Part shown: piece by piece, positions 1 to 7,912 of the stretch
Numbering within the stretch: position 1 is the stretch's first letter
Layout of the letters: the number at the start of each line of letters is the position of its first letter
Assembly (NCBI GenBank): GCA_945860265.1
Contig: CAMAQF010000039.1
Location: 1 to 37,058 of the forward strand
Reading direction: 5' to 3'
DNA: 37,058 nt
Source: Emticicia agri
Lineage (GTDB): Bacteria; Bacteroidota; Bacteroidia; Cytophagales; Spirosomataceae
Made by a program: the position numbers and the translations under genes
The notes under the pieces: generated by a model
Told to the model about the DNA's origin: nothing
The model's input: the letters and a program-made list of their open reading frames with translations, nothing else
Database searches by the model: none

Positions 1-1
1 C

Positions 2-544
2 AAAAATGCGATTTTGAATGCTAATTACATTAAATCTCGTTTGGAAGCTGAATTCCAAATCCTTTATACAGCCGATAGTGGACGTTGTGCCCACGAAATG
101 ATTGTTGATTTACGTCAATTTAAAATTTCGACGGGTGTTGAAGCTGAAGACGTGGCGAAACGCTTAATGGATTATAATTTCCATGCACCAACGCTCTCTT
201 TTCCTGTAGCAGGTACAATTATGATTGAACCAACTGAATCAGAATCTAAAGCCGAACTCGACCGTTTCTGCGATGCACTTTTGAGTATTCGTGAAGAAAT
301 CAGAGAAATTGAGGTAGGAAATGTAGATAAAGCCGATAACGTATTGAAAAACGCACCTCACACAGCGGCAGTAGTTTTGGTAGAAAATTGGACAAAAGCT
401 TATTCGAGAGAAAAAGCAGCTTATCCACTACCTTACGTAAAAGCCAATAAATTCTGGGCAACTGTTAGCCGCATTGACTCGGCACATGGGGACAGAAACT
501 TAATCTGTGCTTGCGAGCCTGCTGAGACTTATGCTGAGAATTGA
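2..544 (+). CDS. gcvP: Glycine dehydrogenase (decarboxylating), P-protein, C-terminal part
   Basis: This is the last ~180 residues of the PLP-dependent P-protein of the glycine cleavage system, which decarboxylates glycine and passes the aminomethyl group to the lipoyl arm of the H-protein. The frame is open to the left edge (codons read K-N-A-I-L-N-A-N-Y from base 2), so the 5' end lies outside the window. The TTG at 14 is an internal Leu codon, not a start. Recognisable P-protein stretches are [42 protein letters not shown] and [13 protein letters not shown] near the C-terminus. The gene ends 16 bases before a strong hairpin terminator. Family identification is firm. The rest of the protein, including the PLP lysine, cannot be checked here. 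Confidence 0.95.
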   Translation, partial: KNAILNANYIKSRLEAEFQILYTADSGRCAHEMIVDLRQFKISTGVEAEDVAKRLMDYNFHAPTLSFPVAGTIMIEPTESESKAELDRFCDALLSIREEIREIEVGNVDKADNVLKNAPHTAAVVLVENWTKAYSREKAAYPLPYVKANKFWATVSRIDSAHGDRNLICACEPAETYAEN

Positions 545-560
545 TAGGATATTCAATATA

Positions 561-598
561 AAAAAATGGTCTGAAAAATTATTTTCAGACCATTTTTT
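561..598. terminator. Bidirectional intrinsic terminator between gcvP and Uma2 gene 1
   Basis: A perfect 17-bp stem (561-577 pairs with 582-598, core ATGGTCTGAAAA / TTTTCAGACCAT) has a 4-base loop. The stem starts with six A and ends with six T, so it can end transcription from both convergent genes. Confidence 0.85.
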
Positions 599-611
599 AT
601 TGATAATTATC

Positions 612-1238
612 TCATGCAAAAGGCGACTCTTCGTCTTTTAAATATTTACCAATATTGAAAGAAATACCGTTGGCTATCGCAATATCTTTGTTCCAATCAA
701 TTATTGACCAATTTTCGTCTTTGGTTGCAACTAAAACCTTCTTGCTTTCAGACATAAGCCAAATTACTTTTTCAACGCCAAACTGTAATAATTTGTCAGT
801 TTTTGTGTAAATATAGCCATCAGGTGTACCAAAAGCACCCAAATGAGCATCAATATCAACTTCAATCTGAATTTTTGGTGGTACAGAAATATAATGTTTA
901 TCGGCTGACTTAACTGGTAAAACACTCTTATCGTAAATAACAATATCACCCGATAAGTTATTTTTTTTACTCAAATGTAAGCCCGTTTCATTAGTCAAAA
1001 CACGGTATTTTGTAAGATCTATTGATTTGAATAGCACCATCAATAAATATTCTATGATTGTCGATTGCAAATTGCTCGAACCCATAACTTCTTCAATTGT
1101 TTTTGTTCCATTTACTACTTCTTCATACCCTTTGTAATAAATAGGTTTACCATCAATGATTTCGTAAATCAATGACGCTGGTATTTTCTTGGCAGGGATG
1201 CGAGGAAGTACCGTTCGAGGACTTTTAGTTGCTATCAT
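612..1238 (-). CDS. Uma2 family protein (DUF820, PD-(D/E)XK nuclease-like fold), copy 1
   Basis: A 208-aa protein of the Uma2/DUF820 family, usually annotated as a putative restriction-endonuclease-like nuclease; the biological role is not established. The visible family core is LIYEIIDGKPIYYKGY near the N-terminus, NLSGDIVIYD in the middle (the Asp of GDI corresponds to the first acidic active-site position), and KIQIEVDID followed by KTDKLLQFGVEKVIWL (the E-x-D and K positions expected of the fold). It is the same length as the copy at 3878-4504 and closely similar throughout, so the two look like a local duplication. The start ATG at 1238 fits the paralog's N-terminus and has a Bacteroidota-type promoter just upstream. 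No partner gene suggesting a restriction system is adjacent. Confidence 0.85.
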   Translation of the reverse strand: MIATKSPRTVLPRIPAKKIPASLIYEIIDGKPIYYKGYEEVVNGTKTIEEVMGSSNLQSTIIEYLLMVLFKSIDLTKYRVLTNETGLHLSKKNNLSGDIVIYDKSVLPVKSADKHYISVPPKIQIEVDIDAHLGAFGTPDGYIYTKTDKLLQFGVEKVIWLMSESKKVLVATKDENWSIIDWNKDIAIANGISFNIGKYLKDEESPFA

Positions 1239-1254
1239 TGCTTTTATTTTTTCT

Positions 1255-1287
1255 CAAATTTAAACATTATTTTCATAACCCTACAAA
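1255..1287 (-). promoter_or_regulatory. Candidate Bacteroidota promoter of Uma2 gene 1
   Basis: On the minus strand TTTG (1287-1284) is followed after 21 bases by TAAATTTG (1262-1255), matching the Bacteroidota TTTG/TAnnTTTG consensus. The ATG at 1238 lies about 17 bases downstream. This is sequence matching only. Confidence 0.5.
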
Positions 1288-1298
1288 CATTTATCTTT

Positions 1299-3755
1299 TC
1301 AATTCTCCGAACAACCAGCAATTTTTGCTTGAAAAGTGCTGCCCTGTTTGGCTTCAAAATTTGGTCCCAGCAAAATGTATTTCCCTGCCGAATAGGTTAC
1401 TTTTTGGTTGGCTTTGATAACATTATTGGCATTGGCTTGTATCCAATCCCACGACTCTATGGTGGCGTTGGGCAATCGGTTTTCTTTCTCTAAAACCAGT
1501 TGACTATTGCAGCTGGGCGGTAGTGGTAGCGTACTCATGTAAATACCACGTCCGTGTGTGCCTACCGCCAAAACTCGGTCAATTGAACGATACACTAAAC
1601 CATCGCAACGTACATTGGCCAAACCTATATTAGTCGGTTGCCAATAAGGGTAAGCTGCTGAAATGTCCTTTGTTTGCCAAACACCCAATTCGGTAGCCAA
1701 AAATACTTGTTTACGGTCGAGTGGATAAAAAACGGCCGCTCTAATCGGCATATCTTCTAAACCTGAACCCATTTGATCTTTATTTAGCCAAGTTGTGCCT
1801 CCATCGTTGGTCAACCAAACCGAGGCAATACCATAATTTGAAAAAGTCACCAACAGATTATCATCGGTTGCACCTACATCAATACACGAAATTGTGGTAT
1901 TCCCTGCAGGTAAACACGCTTTGTCAATTTGGGTAACTATTTGACCATCAATACCAGCATTCGTAATTTTATAAATTTTTCCACCTTTACAAGCAATAAA
2001 TAAAGTATGGTCGATTTTGCCTGCTTCCATAAACGTTATATCCATTTTTACGTTTATAGTCATGCTACCCAAGACTGTTCTACCGCCAACATCGGTCACT
2101 CTTGAAAGGCGTGTTGAAGTAGAAGTAGTGTCGGAATAAGAATAAAAAACGTTAATTTTATCATTATAAGCAGCAGGGTTCAGAAACTTACCTTTATCGC
2201 CATCAATAACGATAGACTCACTGAAGTCACCGTTTTGGTTATGTAGTTCATAGACATTCTTAATTCCCGAAATAATCTGCACGTTTGGGTTGTCTCGATC
2301 AATAAAACAAATATAACCATCGCCGCTAAAGATGGCTACGTCGGTTCCTGTTCCTTGAGTAAAAATTGGTGGATTGATTTTCAACGAACCATTATCTTGT
2401 GTACCGCCAATAGCGTAGCCACTTCCTGCAATATTTTTTACGGCTACACTATAAAACTGAGCCACATTATAGCCTTTGGTTCGACGTTGGAAAGTTGGCT
2501 CTTTGGTAGTGGCATTTCCATAATTATTGGATAAAAAAACACCTCCATCATTTCCAATTAACACTTGGTCAGCATTATAGGGATTAAAAACAATAGCATG
2601 CTGATCGGGGTAGGGAAGCCCGTAATAAAGCATCGTCCAGTTTGCACCCCCATCGTTAGATTTGGCGAGATTTGTCCCGCCCGCAATCACTAAATTTGGG
2701 TCAGTTGGATGTACCGATAAAATCAGATTATACCAACCTTGATTTGATGTAAAATTCGGTACTATGATATCTGTCCAAGTGCTACCTGCATCAATTGATT
2801 TCTTGAACCACTTGATTTTTCCAGTGTTTGGAGGCGAATCTCCGTAAGTAGAAACCGCATAAATTACTTGTGAACTTCCCGATGTTGAAGGTGCTAAAGC
2901 CAATTCTGTTCTTGCTCCAGTATTATCGGGAGTGATGTTTATCCAAGTTGTACCTTCATCAGTTGATTTATAAATGCCACTTCCCGAAGAGGTAATTTTA
3001 CCAAAAGTTGCAAAAATAGTTTGGTCGGAGGCAATTTCTAAATCAGCGGCAAAAGTTGAGCCAGTGGAAGGCAATAGAACCTGTTGCCAAGTTGTACCAT
3101 TATCAGTTGAGCGATAAACGCCATTTTGTGTTGCAGTAAAAACTTTACCTTTGGTGTTTACTGCAATATCTTGCACAAAATTAAAATCAACATTTGAGGA
3201 GGTCACCGACAATTGCTGCCATGTTGTGCCATTATTTGCAGAATACCAAATCCCTGCTCCACGAACAGCATCAATATTTTGCCAACCTTCGCCAGTGCCT
3301 ACGTACATTTTTTGGGGAGAATTTGGGTCGAATGCAATGCATGAAATGGCTAAATTTGCCCAAAAATCATCAATTTTAATCCATTGTTGATTAGCATCAG
3401 TGAAATCATTATTATACCAAAGTCCGCCCGCAACTCCCCCAGCCCAAACTCTTTTGTGATTGATATCATTTGGGTCGAGAGCTAACGCTCGTGTACGCCC
3501 ACCCGCATCCAATGGTCCCATTTCATACCAATTCATCGAAGAAACCAAACGACCTCTTTGGATTTTCTCTTGTAGATTTTTTCTTGCAGAAACCAATCGC
3601 TCAGTTGGCACTTTCCCTGTTGCAGGGTCTTGCGTGATTTCACTTTCAAATCTTGCTCGTTCATAAGGATTTTCACGAAATTCTTTCTTTTTTTCTTGAG
3701 CAAAAGAGTAAAATGAAAGGATAAACAGAATTAGAATTGTGTAGATTTTTGTCAT
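1299..3755 (-). CDS. Large secreted Asp-box (BNR) repeat protein, sialidase/VPS10-like beta-propeller
   Basis: An exported protein of about 818 aa. I chose the ATG at 3755 because MTKIYTILILFILSFYSFAQ is a typical signal peptide; an in-frame upstream start at 3797 would add 14 charged residues. At least six Asp-box motifs (S-x-D-x-G-x-T-W type) are visible, such as YSANNGTTW, RSTDNGTTW, KSTDEGTTW, KSIDAGSTW, KSNDGGANW and LTNDGGTTW. They indicate one or two beta-propellers like those of sialidases, GH74 enzymes and VPS10 domains. An early block, GGRTRALALDPND...AGGVAGGLW, is typical of these Bacteroidota proteins. The last ~60 residues form a separate short domain ending KYILLGPNFEAKQGSTFQAK-I-x-G-C, seen on other secreted Bacteroidota proteins and possibly an export or anchoring tail (inference). 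Substrate and enzymatic activity are unknown. Confidence 0.85.
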   Translation of the reverse strand: MTKIYTILILFILSFYSFAQEKKKEFRENPYERARFESEITQDPATGKVPTERLVSARKNLQEKIQRGRLVSSMNWYEMGPLDAGGRTRALALDPNDINHKRVWAGGVAGGLWYNNDFTDANQQWIKIDDFWANLAISCIAFDPNSPQKMYVGTGEGWQNIDAVRGAGIWYSANNGTTWQQLSVTSSNVDFNFVQDIAVNTKGKVFTATQNGVYRSTDNGTTWQQVLLPSTGSTFAADLEIASDQTIFATFGKITSSGSGIYKSTDEGTTWINITPDNTGARTELALAPSTSGSSQVIYAVSTYGDSPPNTGKIKWFKKSIDAGSTWTDIIVPNFTSNQGWYNLILSVHPTDPNLVIAGGTNLAKSNDGGANWTMLYYGLPYPDQHAIVFNPYNADQVLIGNDGGVFLSNNYGNATTKEPTFQRRTKGYNVAQFYSVAVKNIAGSGYAIGGTQDNGSLKINPPIFTQGTGTDVAIFSGDGYICFIDRDNPNVQIISGIKNVYELHNQNGDFSESIVIDGDKGKFLNPAAYNDKINVFYSYSDTTSTSTRLSRVTDVGGRTVLGSMTINVKMDITFMEAGKIDHTLFIACKGGKIYKITNAGIDGQIVTQIDKACLPAGNTTISCIDVGATDDNLLVTFSNYGIASVWLTNDGGTTWLNKDQMGSGLEDMPIRAAVFYPLDRKQVFLATELGVWQTKDISAAYPYWQPTNIGLANVRCDGLVYRSIDRVLAVGTHGRGIYMSTLPLPPSCNSQLVLEKENRLPNATIESWDWIQANANNVIKANQKVTYSAGKYILLGPNFEAKQGSTFQAKIAGCSEN

Positions 3756-3877
3756 TCCCTTACCAGTAAAACGTTTTCTAAGGTAGGTTTTGCACAATGC
3801 GAATTATGCAAAGCATTGCTTTAAATTTGCAATTTTTAAGAGGAAAAAAATCTATATATTTTATCGAATTTTTCTTT

Positions 3878-4504
3878 TTAAGCGTAAGGTGATTCTCCTG
3901 CCTGAAGATATTGCCCAATATTGATATAAAGGCCTTCTGCTATTTCAATTTCTTTATGCCAATTAGTTATTTGCCAGTTATCATCTTTGGTAGCAATCAT
4001 TACTTTTTTACTTTCTGAAAGTATCCAAATCACTTTTTCTACACCAAAAGCTAGAAGTTTATCAGTTTTTAGGTTAATATAAGCTTCAGGAAATTCAAAA
4101 TCTTCAATATCAGCATCAATATCTACCTCAATCTGAATTTTGGGGGCTACACTTGCATAATGTTTATCAGCAGCTTTTAAAGGCAATTTTGATGTTTCAA
4201 AAACAGCAATATCGGCCGATAAGTTGCTCTTATTTTCTAAATGTAAACCTTGCTCGTTTGTCATGATACGGTACTTTTTCTCATCAAGACCTCTAAACAA
4301 AATTCTCAAAATATATTCAATAATTGAATTCTGTAATGTACTTGCTCCCATGATTTCACTGCTTTTTTTTGTTCCGTTCAATACTTCTCTGTAACCTTTA
4401 TAATAGATAGGTTTTCCATCAATGACTTCATAAATCAATGAGACAGGAATTTTCTTTACTGGAATTTTTGGGAGTTTTTTATGTAAATTTCTGACTGCAA
4501 CCAT
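3878..4504 (-). CDS. Uma2 family protein, copy 2
   Basis: A second Uma2/DUF820 protein. The start at 4504 (MVAVRNLHKKLPKIPVKKIP) gives 208 aa, exactly the length of copy 1, and aligns with it from the first residues. An upstream in-frame ATG at 4579 would add 25 residues with no counterpart and is less likely. Shared core: LIYEVIDGKPIYYKGY, NLSADIAVFE, KIQIEVDID, KTDKLLAFGVEKVIWILSES. The E-x-D catalytic-type positions are kept. It runs in the same direction as the Asp-box gene and copy 1 but is separated by ordinary intergenic sequence, so a shared transcript is not obvious. Function is unknown beyond the nuclease-like fold. Confidence 0.85.
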   Translation of the reverse strand: MVAVRNLHKKLPKIPVKKIPVSLIYEVIDGKPIYYKGYREVLNGTKKSSEIMGASTLQNSIIEYILRILFRGLDEKKYRIMTNEQGLHLENKSNLSADIAVFETSKLPLKAADKHYASVAPKIQIEVDIDADIEDFEFPEAYINLKTDKLLAFGVEKVIWILSESKKVMIATKDDNWQITNWHKEIEIAEGLYINIGQYLQAGESPYA

Positions 4505-4621
4505 ATTATTTGATTTTGCTTTAGTAAATTTAAAACAAAAAGTCTCTTTTTTACAAATAAACCCTAAAATTCTTATCATGGAATTGCTTTCTTTTGAAAT
4601 TATTGACTAACCAAAACCCCC

Positions 4622-5782
4622 ATGAAAAACAAAAACGCCATTATCGGAGCAGCATTTTTGATGGCAACTTCGGCCATTGGTCCAGGTTTTCTGACCCAAA
4701 CTACGGTTTTTACTCAGCAACTAACTGCCAGTTTTGGATTCGTGATTTTACTTTCTATTTTGCTGGATATTGGCACGCAACTCAATATTTGGCGAGTAGT
4801 TTCAGTAAGTCGAAGACCCGCCCAAGATTTAGCCAACGAACTTTTCTTTGGTTTGGGATATGTATTGGCTTTTTTGATTGTGGTTGGTGGTTTGGCTTTT
4901 AACATCGGTAACGTAGCAGGTGCGGGATTAGGTTTTGAGGTTCTTTTTGGTATCGATGTAAAAATTGGAGCGGTGATTAGTGCAGTCATTGCGATTGGCA
5001 TTTTCATGTCAAAAGAATCGGGTAAAGTCATGGATAACTTCACCAAGATTTTAGGATTTTTAATGATTTTATTGATTCTCTATGTAGTTTTTGTATCAAA
5101 TCCACCAATTTTTGAGGCAGTTCATCACACATTTATTCCACAAAAATTTGATGCTTTGGCAACAGTTACACTCGTTGGTGGTACAGTTGGTGGTTATATT
5201 ACGTTTTCGGGGGTGCATCGTTTAATGGACGCGGGAATTAATGGAGTAGAAAATTTACCAGAAATTAATCGTAGTGCTACGACTGGCATTTTGCTTACTG
5301 CCGTAGTACGATACTTGTTATTTTTAGCTTCGCTCGGCGTAGTTGTAGCAGGTTTTACCTTGAGTAAAGACAACCCTCCAGCATCAGTTTTTCAAAGTGC
5401 AGCCGGCGAAATCGGCTATAAAATTTTTGGAGTGGTTATTTGGTGTGCAGCCATTACTTCTGTGGTTGGGGCGGCTTATACTTCGGTTTCTTTCTTGCGT
5501 ACTTTTCATCCAAATTTCGAGAAATACAATCGACAAATCATCATTGGTTTTATCGTTTTTTCTACAATTATCTTTGTTTTAATTGGAAAACCAGTAAAAA
5601 CGCTCGTGTTTGTAGGAATGCTCAATGGTTTTATTTTGCCAATTGCTTTAGGAATTATGCTCATTGCAAGTCGAAAAACTCGACTGATGGGCAATTATAA
5701 ACATTCTTTAATTTTACAGATAATTGGTTGGTTAGTAGTAGCAATCATGTCAGCGATGGTAATTTATGGCATTGTTTCTTAG
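4622..5782 (+). CDS. NRAMP-family transporter, YcsG-like
   Basis: A 386-aa inner-membrane protein with roughly 11 hydrophobic segments. The N-terminus (AAFLMATSAIGPGFLTQTTV) closely recalls Bacillus YcsG-type members of the NRAMP superfamily. Where classical NRAMP Mn/Fe transporters have the metal-binding DPGN in helix 1, this protein has GPGF. Helix 6 reads GGTVGGYITFSGVHR with no Met-Pro-His. It therefore may not move the usual divalent metals. In other bacteria YcsG-like genes sit beside 5-oxoprolinase/allophanate-hydrolase-like genes (knowledge of the family); none is visible here. The stop codon overlaps the stop of the convergent barrel gene by 3 bases (5780-5782 against 5779-5781). Substrate is unassigned. 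Confidence 0.85.
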   Translation: MKNKNAIIGAAFLMATSAIGPGFLTQTTVFTQQLTASFGFVILLSILLDIGTQLNIWRVVSVSRRPAQDLANELFFGLGYVLAFLIVVGGLAFNIGNVAGAGLGFEVLFGIDVKIGAVISAVIAIGIFMSKESGKVMDNFTKILGFLMILLILYVVFVSNPPIFEAVHHTFIPQKFDALATVTLVGGTVGGYITFSGVHRLMDAGINGVENLPEINRSATTGILLTAVVRYLLFLASLGVVVAGFTLSKDNPPASVFQSAAGEIGYKIFGVVIWCAAITSVVGAAYTSVSFLRTFHPNFEKYNRQIIIGFIVFSTIIFVLIGKPVKTLVFVGMLNGFILPIALGIMLIASRKTRLMGNYKHSLILQIIGWLVVAIMSAMVIYGIVS

Positions 5783-6858
5783 AAAGCCTCACCTATTGTA
5801 GCATAAAAATTACCTTTACCATAAGGCGAAAGGGCATAATCAAGACGAAGGTTAAGGTGATTTTTAGTAGCAATTCTGAGTCCTGCTCCATAGGTAAATT
5901 TGGGTTTGTTTAATCGTAAAAAGCTATCTTCTTGACTACCCAAAAATGCCATCGAACCAAAAGCCACTGCTCCTAAACGTTTCCAAATTTCTTGACGGAT
6001 TTCTTGCTGAATTATTAAAGCATTTTTATCTCTAAAATACCCTTCAAAAATCCCACGCATACGATACTGTCCGCCCAAATAGGCCAACTGATTGAAAGGC
6101 ACATTACCAATATTTGCAGTAAACACGTAATTACTGGCCAAAACAGTTCTTTTTCCCAAGCTATTATAATTAGCAATATCGGCCGAAATCTTTGTGAAAT
6201 TTCGGTTTGCTCCTAAAAATCGACCAGAAGGCACGACGAAAACTTCGCCAAAAACACCTTTTCTTGGATAAAAAACTTGGTCACGGGTATCTCGCAAAAT
6301 ACTCATTCCCAGACCCAAAGTTCGAGACTTCTCGCTACCGTTTATTCGTCCCGAAGTCAATTCTCCGCCATCAACCGTTGAGGTAACATTATAATTTTCA
6401 AAATTTAGCCTTGGCCCTAAATAAGTATTCGGATTAATAGCCCTTGATGCCAATAGCCTTACACGTTCATAATCAGCACCGTATTTTTCTTCGGCCACTC
6501 GATTTTCACCAATCCCCGAATAAATATAATTATAGCGAAACAAGCCATTTTCGGAAGCGAAATAGTATTTATTGTTATGTGTAAAAATTTTAAAAGGAAA
6601 GAAAATCAGAATTTGTTTGTTTTGTGTGTAAGTCGCTCCAAACGAAATCTGTGAAAGTTTTGCTCCAATAGAATCTCTCGAAAAACCAAAGGTTGCCACA
6701 CCGCCTATACCTCCACCAAACCGAGTTTCGGGTAGCCTAAATACAAGTGGTAAAGCAATAATATTTCTATTTTTTAATAGTTTCTTTTTTGTTGAATCTT
6801 GTGCTGAGATAGTCTGAGAAAAACAAAATAATATAGAAAACAAAATGTAATATTTCAT
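5779..6858 (-). CDS. BamA/TamA-type (surface antigen D15) outer-membrane barrel without POTRA domains
   Basis: A 359-aa protein with a signal peptide (MKYYILFSILFCFSQTISAQ). It goes almost directly into a beta-barrel; there is no room for POTRA repeats. Omp85 hallmarks are visible: GLGMSILRDTRDQVFYPRKG, the lid-loop motif GGQYRMRGIFEGYFRDKNAL (V/I-R-G-F/Y type), and a barrel end GNFYATIGEAF with the C-terminal Phe expected of a BAM-recognised substrate. Bacteroidota encode many such short D15-like proteins of unknown job; a role in lipid or protein insertion is only a guess. The neighbours give no operon partner. Confidence 0.85.
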   Translation of the reverse strand: MKYYILFSILFCFSQTISAQDSTKKKLLKNRNIIALPLVFRLPETRFGGGIGGVATFGFSRDSIGAKLSQISFGATYTQNKQILIFFPFKIFTHNNKYYFASENGLFRYNYIYSGIGENRVAEEKYGADYERVRLLASRAINPNTYLGPRLNFENYNVTSTVDGGELTSGRINGSEKSRTLGLGMSILRDTRDQVFYPRKGVFGEVFVVPSGRFLGANRNFTKISADIANYNSLGKRTVLASNYVFTANIGNVPFNQLAYLGGQYRMRGIFEGYFRDKNALIIQQEIRQEIWKRLGAVAFGSMAFLGSQEDSFLRLNKPKFTYGAGLRIATKNHLNLRLDYALSPYGKGNFYATIGEAF

Positions 6859-6978
6859 ATATAAAAGTCAAAAAAAATAATAACTAAACCATTTATGATA
6901 AAACCCAACGTCTAACCTAAAACTCCTTTAATTAAAAAGCGATTTGATGTAAGATTTGTTTTTACTTCTTATTTTCAA

Positions 6979-7797
6979 TTATATAATTATTTTCTTTGGC
7001 GTAGTTCCTACGAATTCTTTCAAATAAAAAGGCTCAAAATCAGCAACATTTTCAAATTGTAGCTGCTCAAAAGAACGAGTGGCCAACGCCCCAATACTTT
7101 TAGCCGAAGGAAAAACTACTTCATTTACGAAAACGGCGTTTGAATCATTTCCCAGTGAGGCACGACACTTTTCTGCTCCATCGCCAAAGAAAATAATTTT
7201 ATGACTTTCAAATAAATTAGAAAAAGATGTTTCGTCAATAATTTTGGCTTGAGTTGGTTCTAAGAGTTCAAGTGGATCAGCTTTATAAACAGCACAATAA
7301 ACCTCCATTCGCCGAGCATCAAGCATCGGACAGAGCAAAAGTGATAACGGGCTAACGCCCAATTGATAATTGACAGCGGAATGCCGCCCAGCGGGGTGCC
7401 GCCCAGCGGGGTGCCGCCCAGCGGGGTGCCGCCCAGCAGAATGCCGCCCAGCGGAATGCCGCCCAGCGGGGTGCCGCCCAATTGATAATTGATACGCCAT
7501 TGCTTCCAAAGTATTAATAGCAATCAAAGGTTTTTCGAGCGTAAAACATAAACCTTTTGCAGTAGAAACACCAATACGCAGACCAGTATATGAACCTGGG
7601 CCTTTGGCAACAGCTATCGCATCAATATATTGCAGTGTCAAACCGGCAGTTTTTACTACATGCTCAATGAGCGTAGTAAGCATTCCAGAAGAAGACTTTT
7701 CATTATTTAATTCACTTACTGAAAGCAACTTGCCATCTTGATGAATGGCAGCCGAACAAGCCTTAGTAGAAGTTTCGATACTGAGAATAATAGGCAT
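6979..7797 (-). CDS. tsaB: tRNA threonylcarbamoyladenosine biosynthesis protein TsaB with in-frame minisatellite insertion
   Basis: TsaB is the ASKHA-fold partner of TsaD in making the t6A base of ANN-decoding tRNAs. The start at 7797 (MPIILSIETSTKACSAAIHQ) is the family N-terminus; the in-frame ATG at 7851 would add 18 residues translated from a repeat-like intergenic word. Family motifs: KGPGSYTGLRIG and GLCF in the N-terminal half, and CPMLDARRMEVYCAVY opening the second half. With this start the protein is 272 aa, some 40 longer than usual. The excess lies between these halves: seven five-residue units, GRHPA or GRHSA, flanked by Tyr-Gln-Leu copies, encoded by the 15-bp tandem repeat at 7375-7479. 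The frame is kept through it, so the gene probably still works with a bulky loop (inference). Confidence 0.9.
   Translation of the reverse strand: MPIILSIETSTKACSAAIHQDGKLLSVSELNNEKSSSGMLTTLIEHVVKTAGLTLQYIDAIAVAKGPGSYTGLRIGVSTAKGLCFTLEKPLIAINTLEAMAYQLSIGRHPAGRHSAGRHSAGRHPAGRHPAGRHPAGRHSAVNYQLGVSPLSLLLCPMLDARRMEVYCAVYKADPLELLEPTQAKIIDETSFSNLFESHKIIFFGDGAEKCRASLGNDSNAVFVNEVVFPSAKSIGALATRSFEQLQFENVADFEPFYLKEFVGTTPKKIII
7356..7492. repeat. 15-bp minisatellite (7 units) between 18-bp direct repeats, inside tsaB
   Basis: Seven consecutive 15-bp units, AGCGG(AA/GG)TGCCGCCC, occupy 7375-7479; unit 5 carries AGCAGA. They are GC-rich in an AT-rich genome. The block is bounded by identical copies of CGCCCAATTGATAATTGA at 7356-7373 and 7475-7492. 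All units are a multiple of three, so gain or loss of units would keep tsaB in frame. Confidence 0.95.
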
Positions 7798-7912
7798 TGA
7801 CAAAAAATGTAGAAGGTAGATGGTAAAATGTAAAATGATTTTAAGGCTCATTCTACATTCTATCGGCCAAAATTACTCAATATTTTGATTCCTCTTGTAA
7901 GGGTAAGGGGTT

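Noticed and set aside
1229..1417. Small plus-strand open frame opposite the Asp-box gene end
   Set aside because: It is a shadow of the minus-strand gene and its intergenic region, with no recognisable protein feature.
612..4504. Restriction or defence island built on the Uma2 genes
   Set aside because: There is no methylase, helicase, toxin-antitoxin pair or other defence gene nearby; the neighbours are housekeeping and exported proteins.
7375..7479. CRISPR array at the tandem repeats of tsaB
   Set aside because: The repeats are directly adjacent 15-mers with no spacers, they lie within a coding frame, and no cas gene is present.
7260..7523. Second open frame of 87 aa through the tsaB minisatellite (GGTPLGG repeats)
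   Set aside because: The 15-bp repeat has no stop in several frames, so overlapping open frames are expected; the tsaB frame carries all family motifs on both sides.
7798..7851. Longer tsaB start at 7851
   Set aside because: The added 18 residues come from a low-complexity intergenic word (TGTAAAATGTAAAATG type) and precede the exact family N-terminus at 7797.
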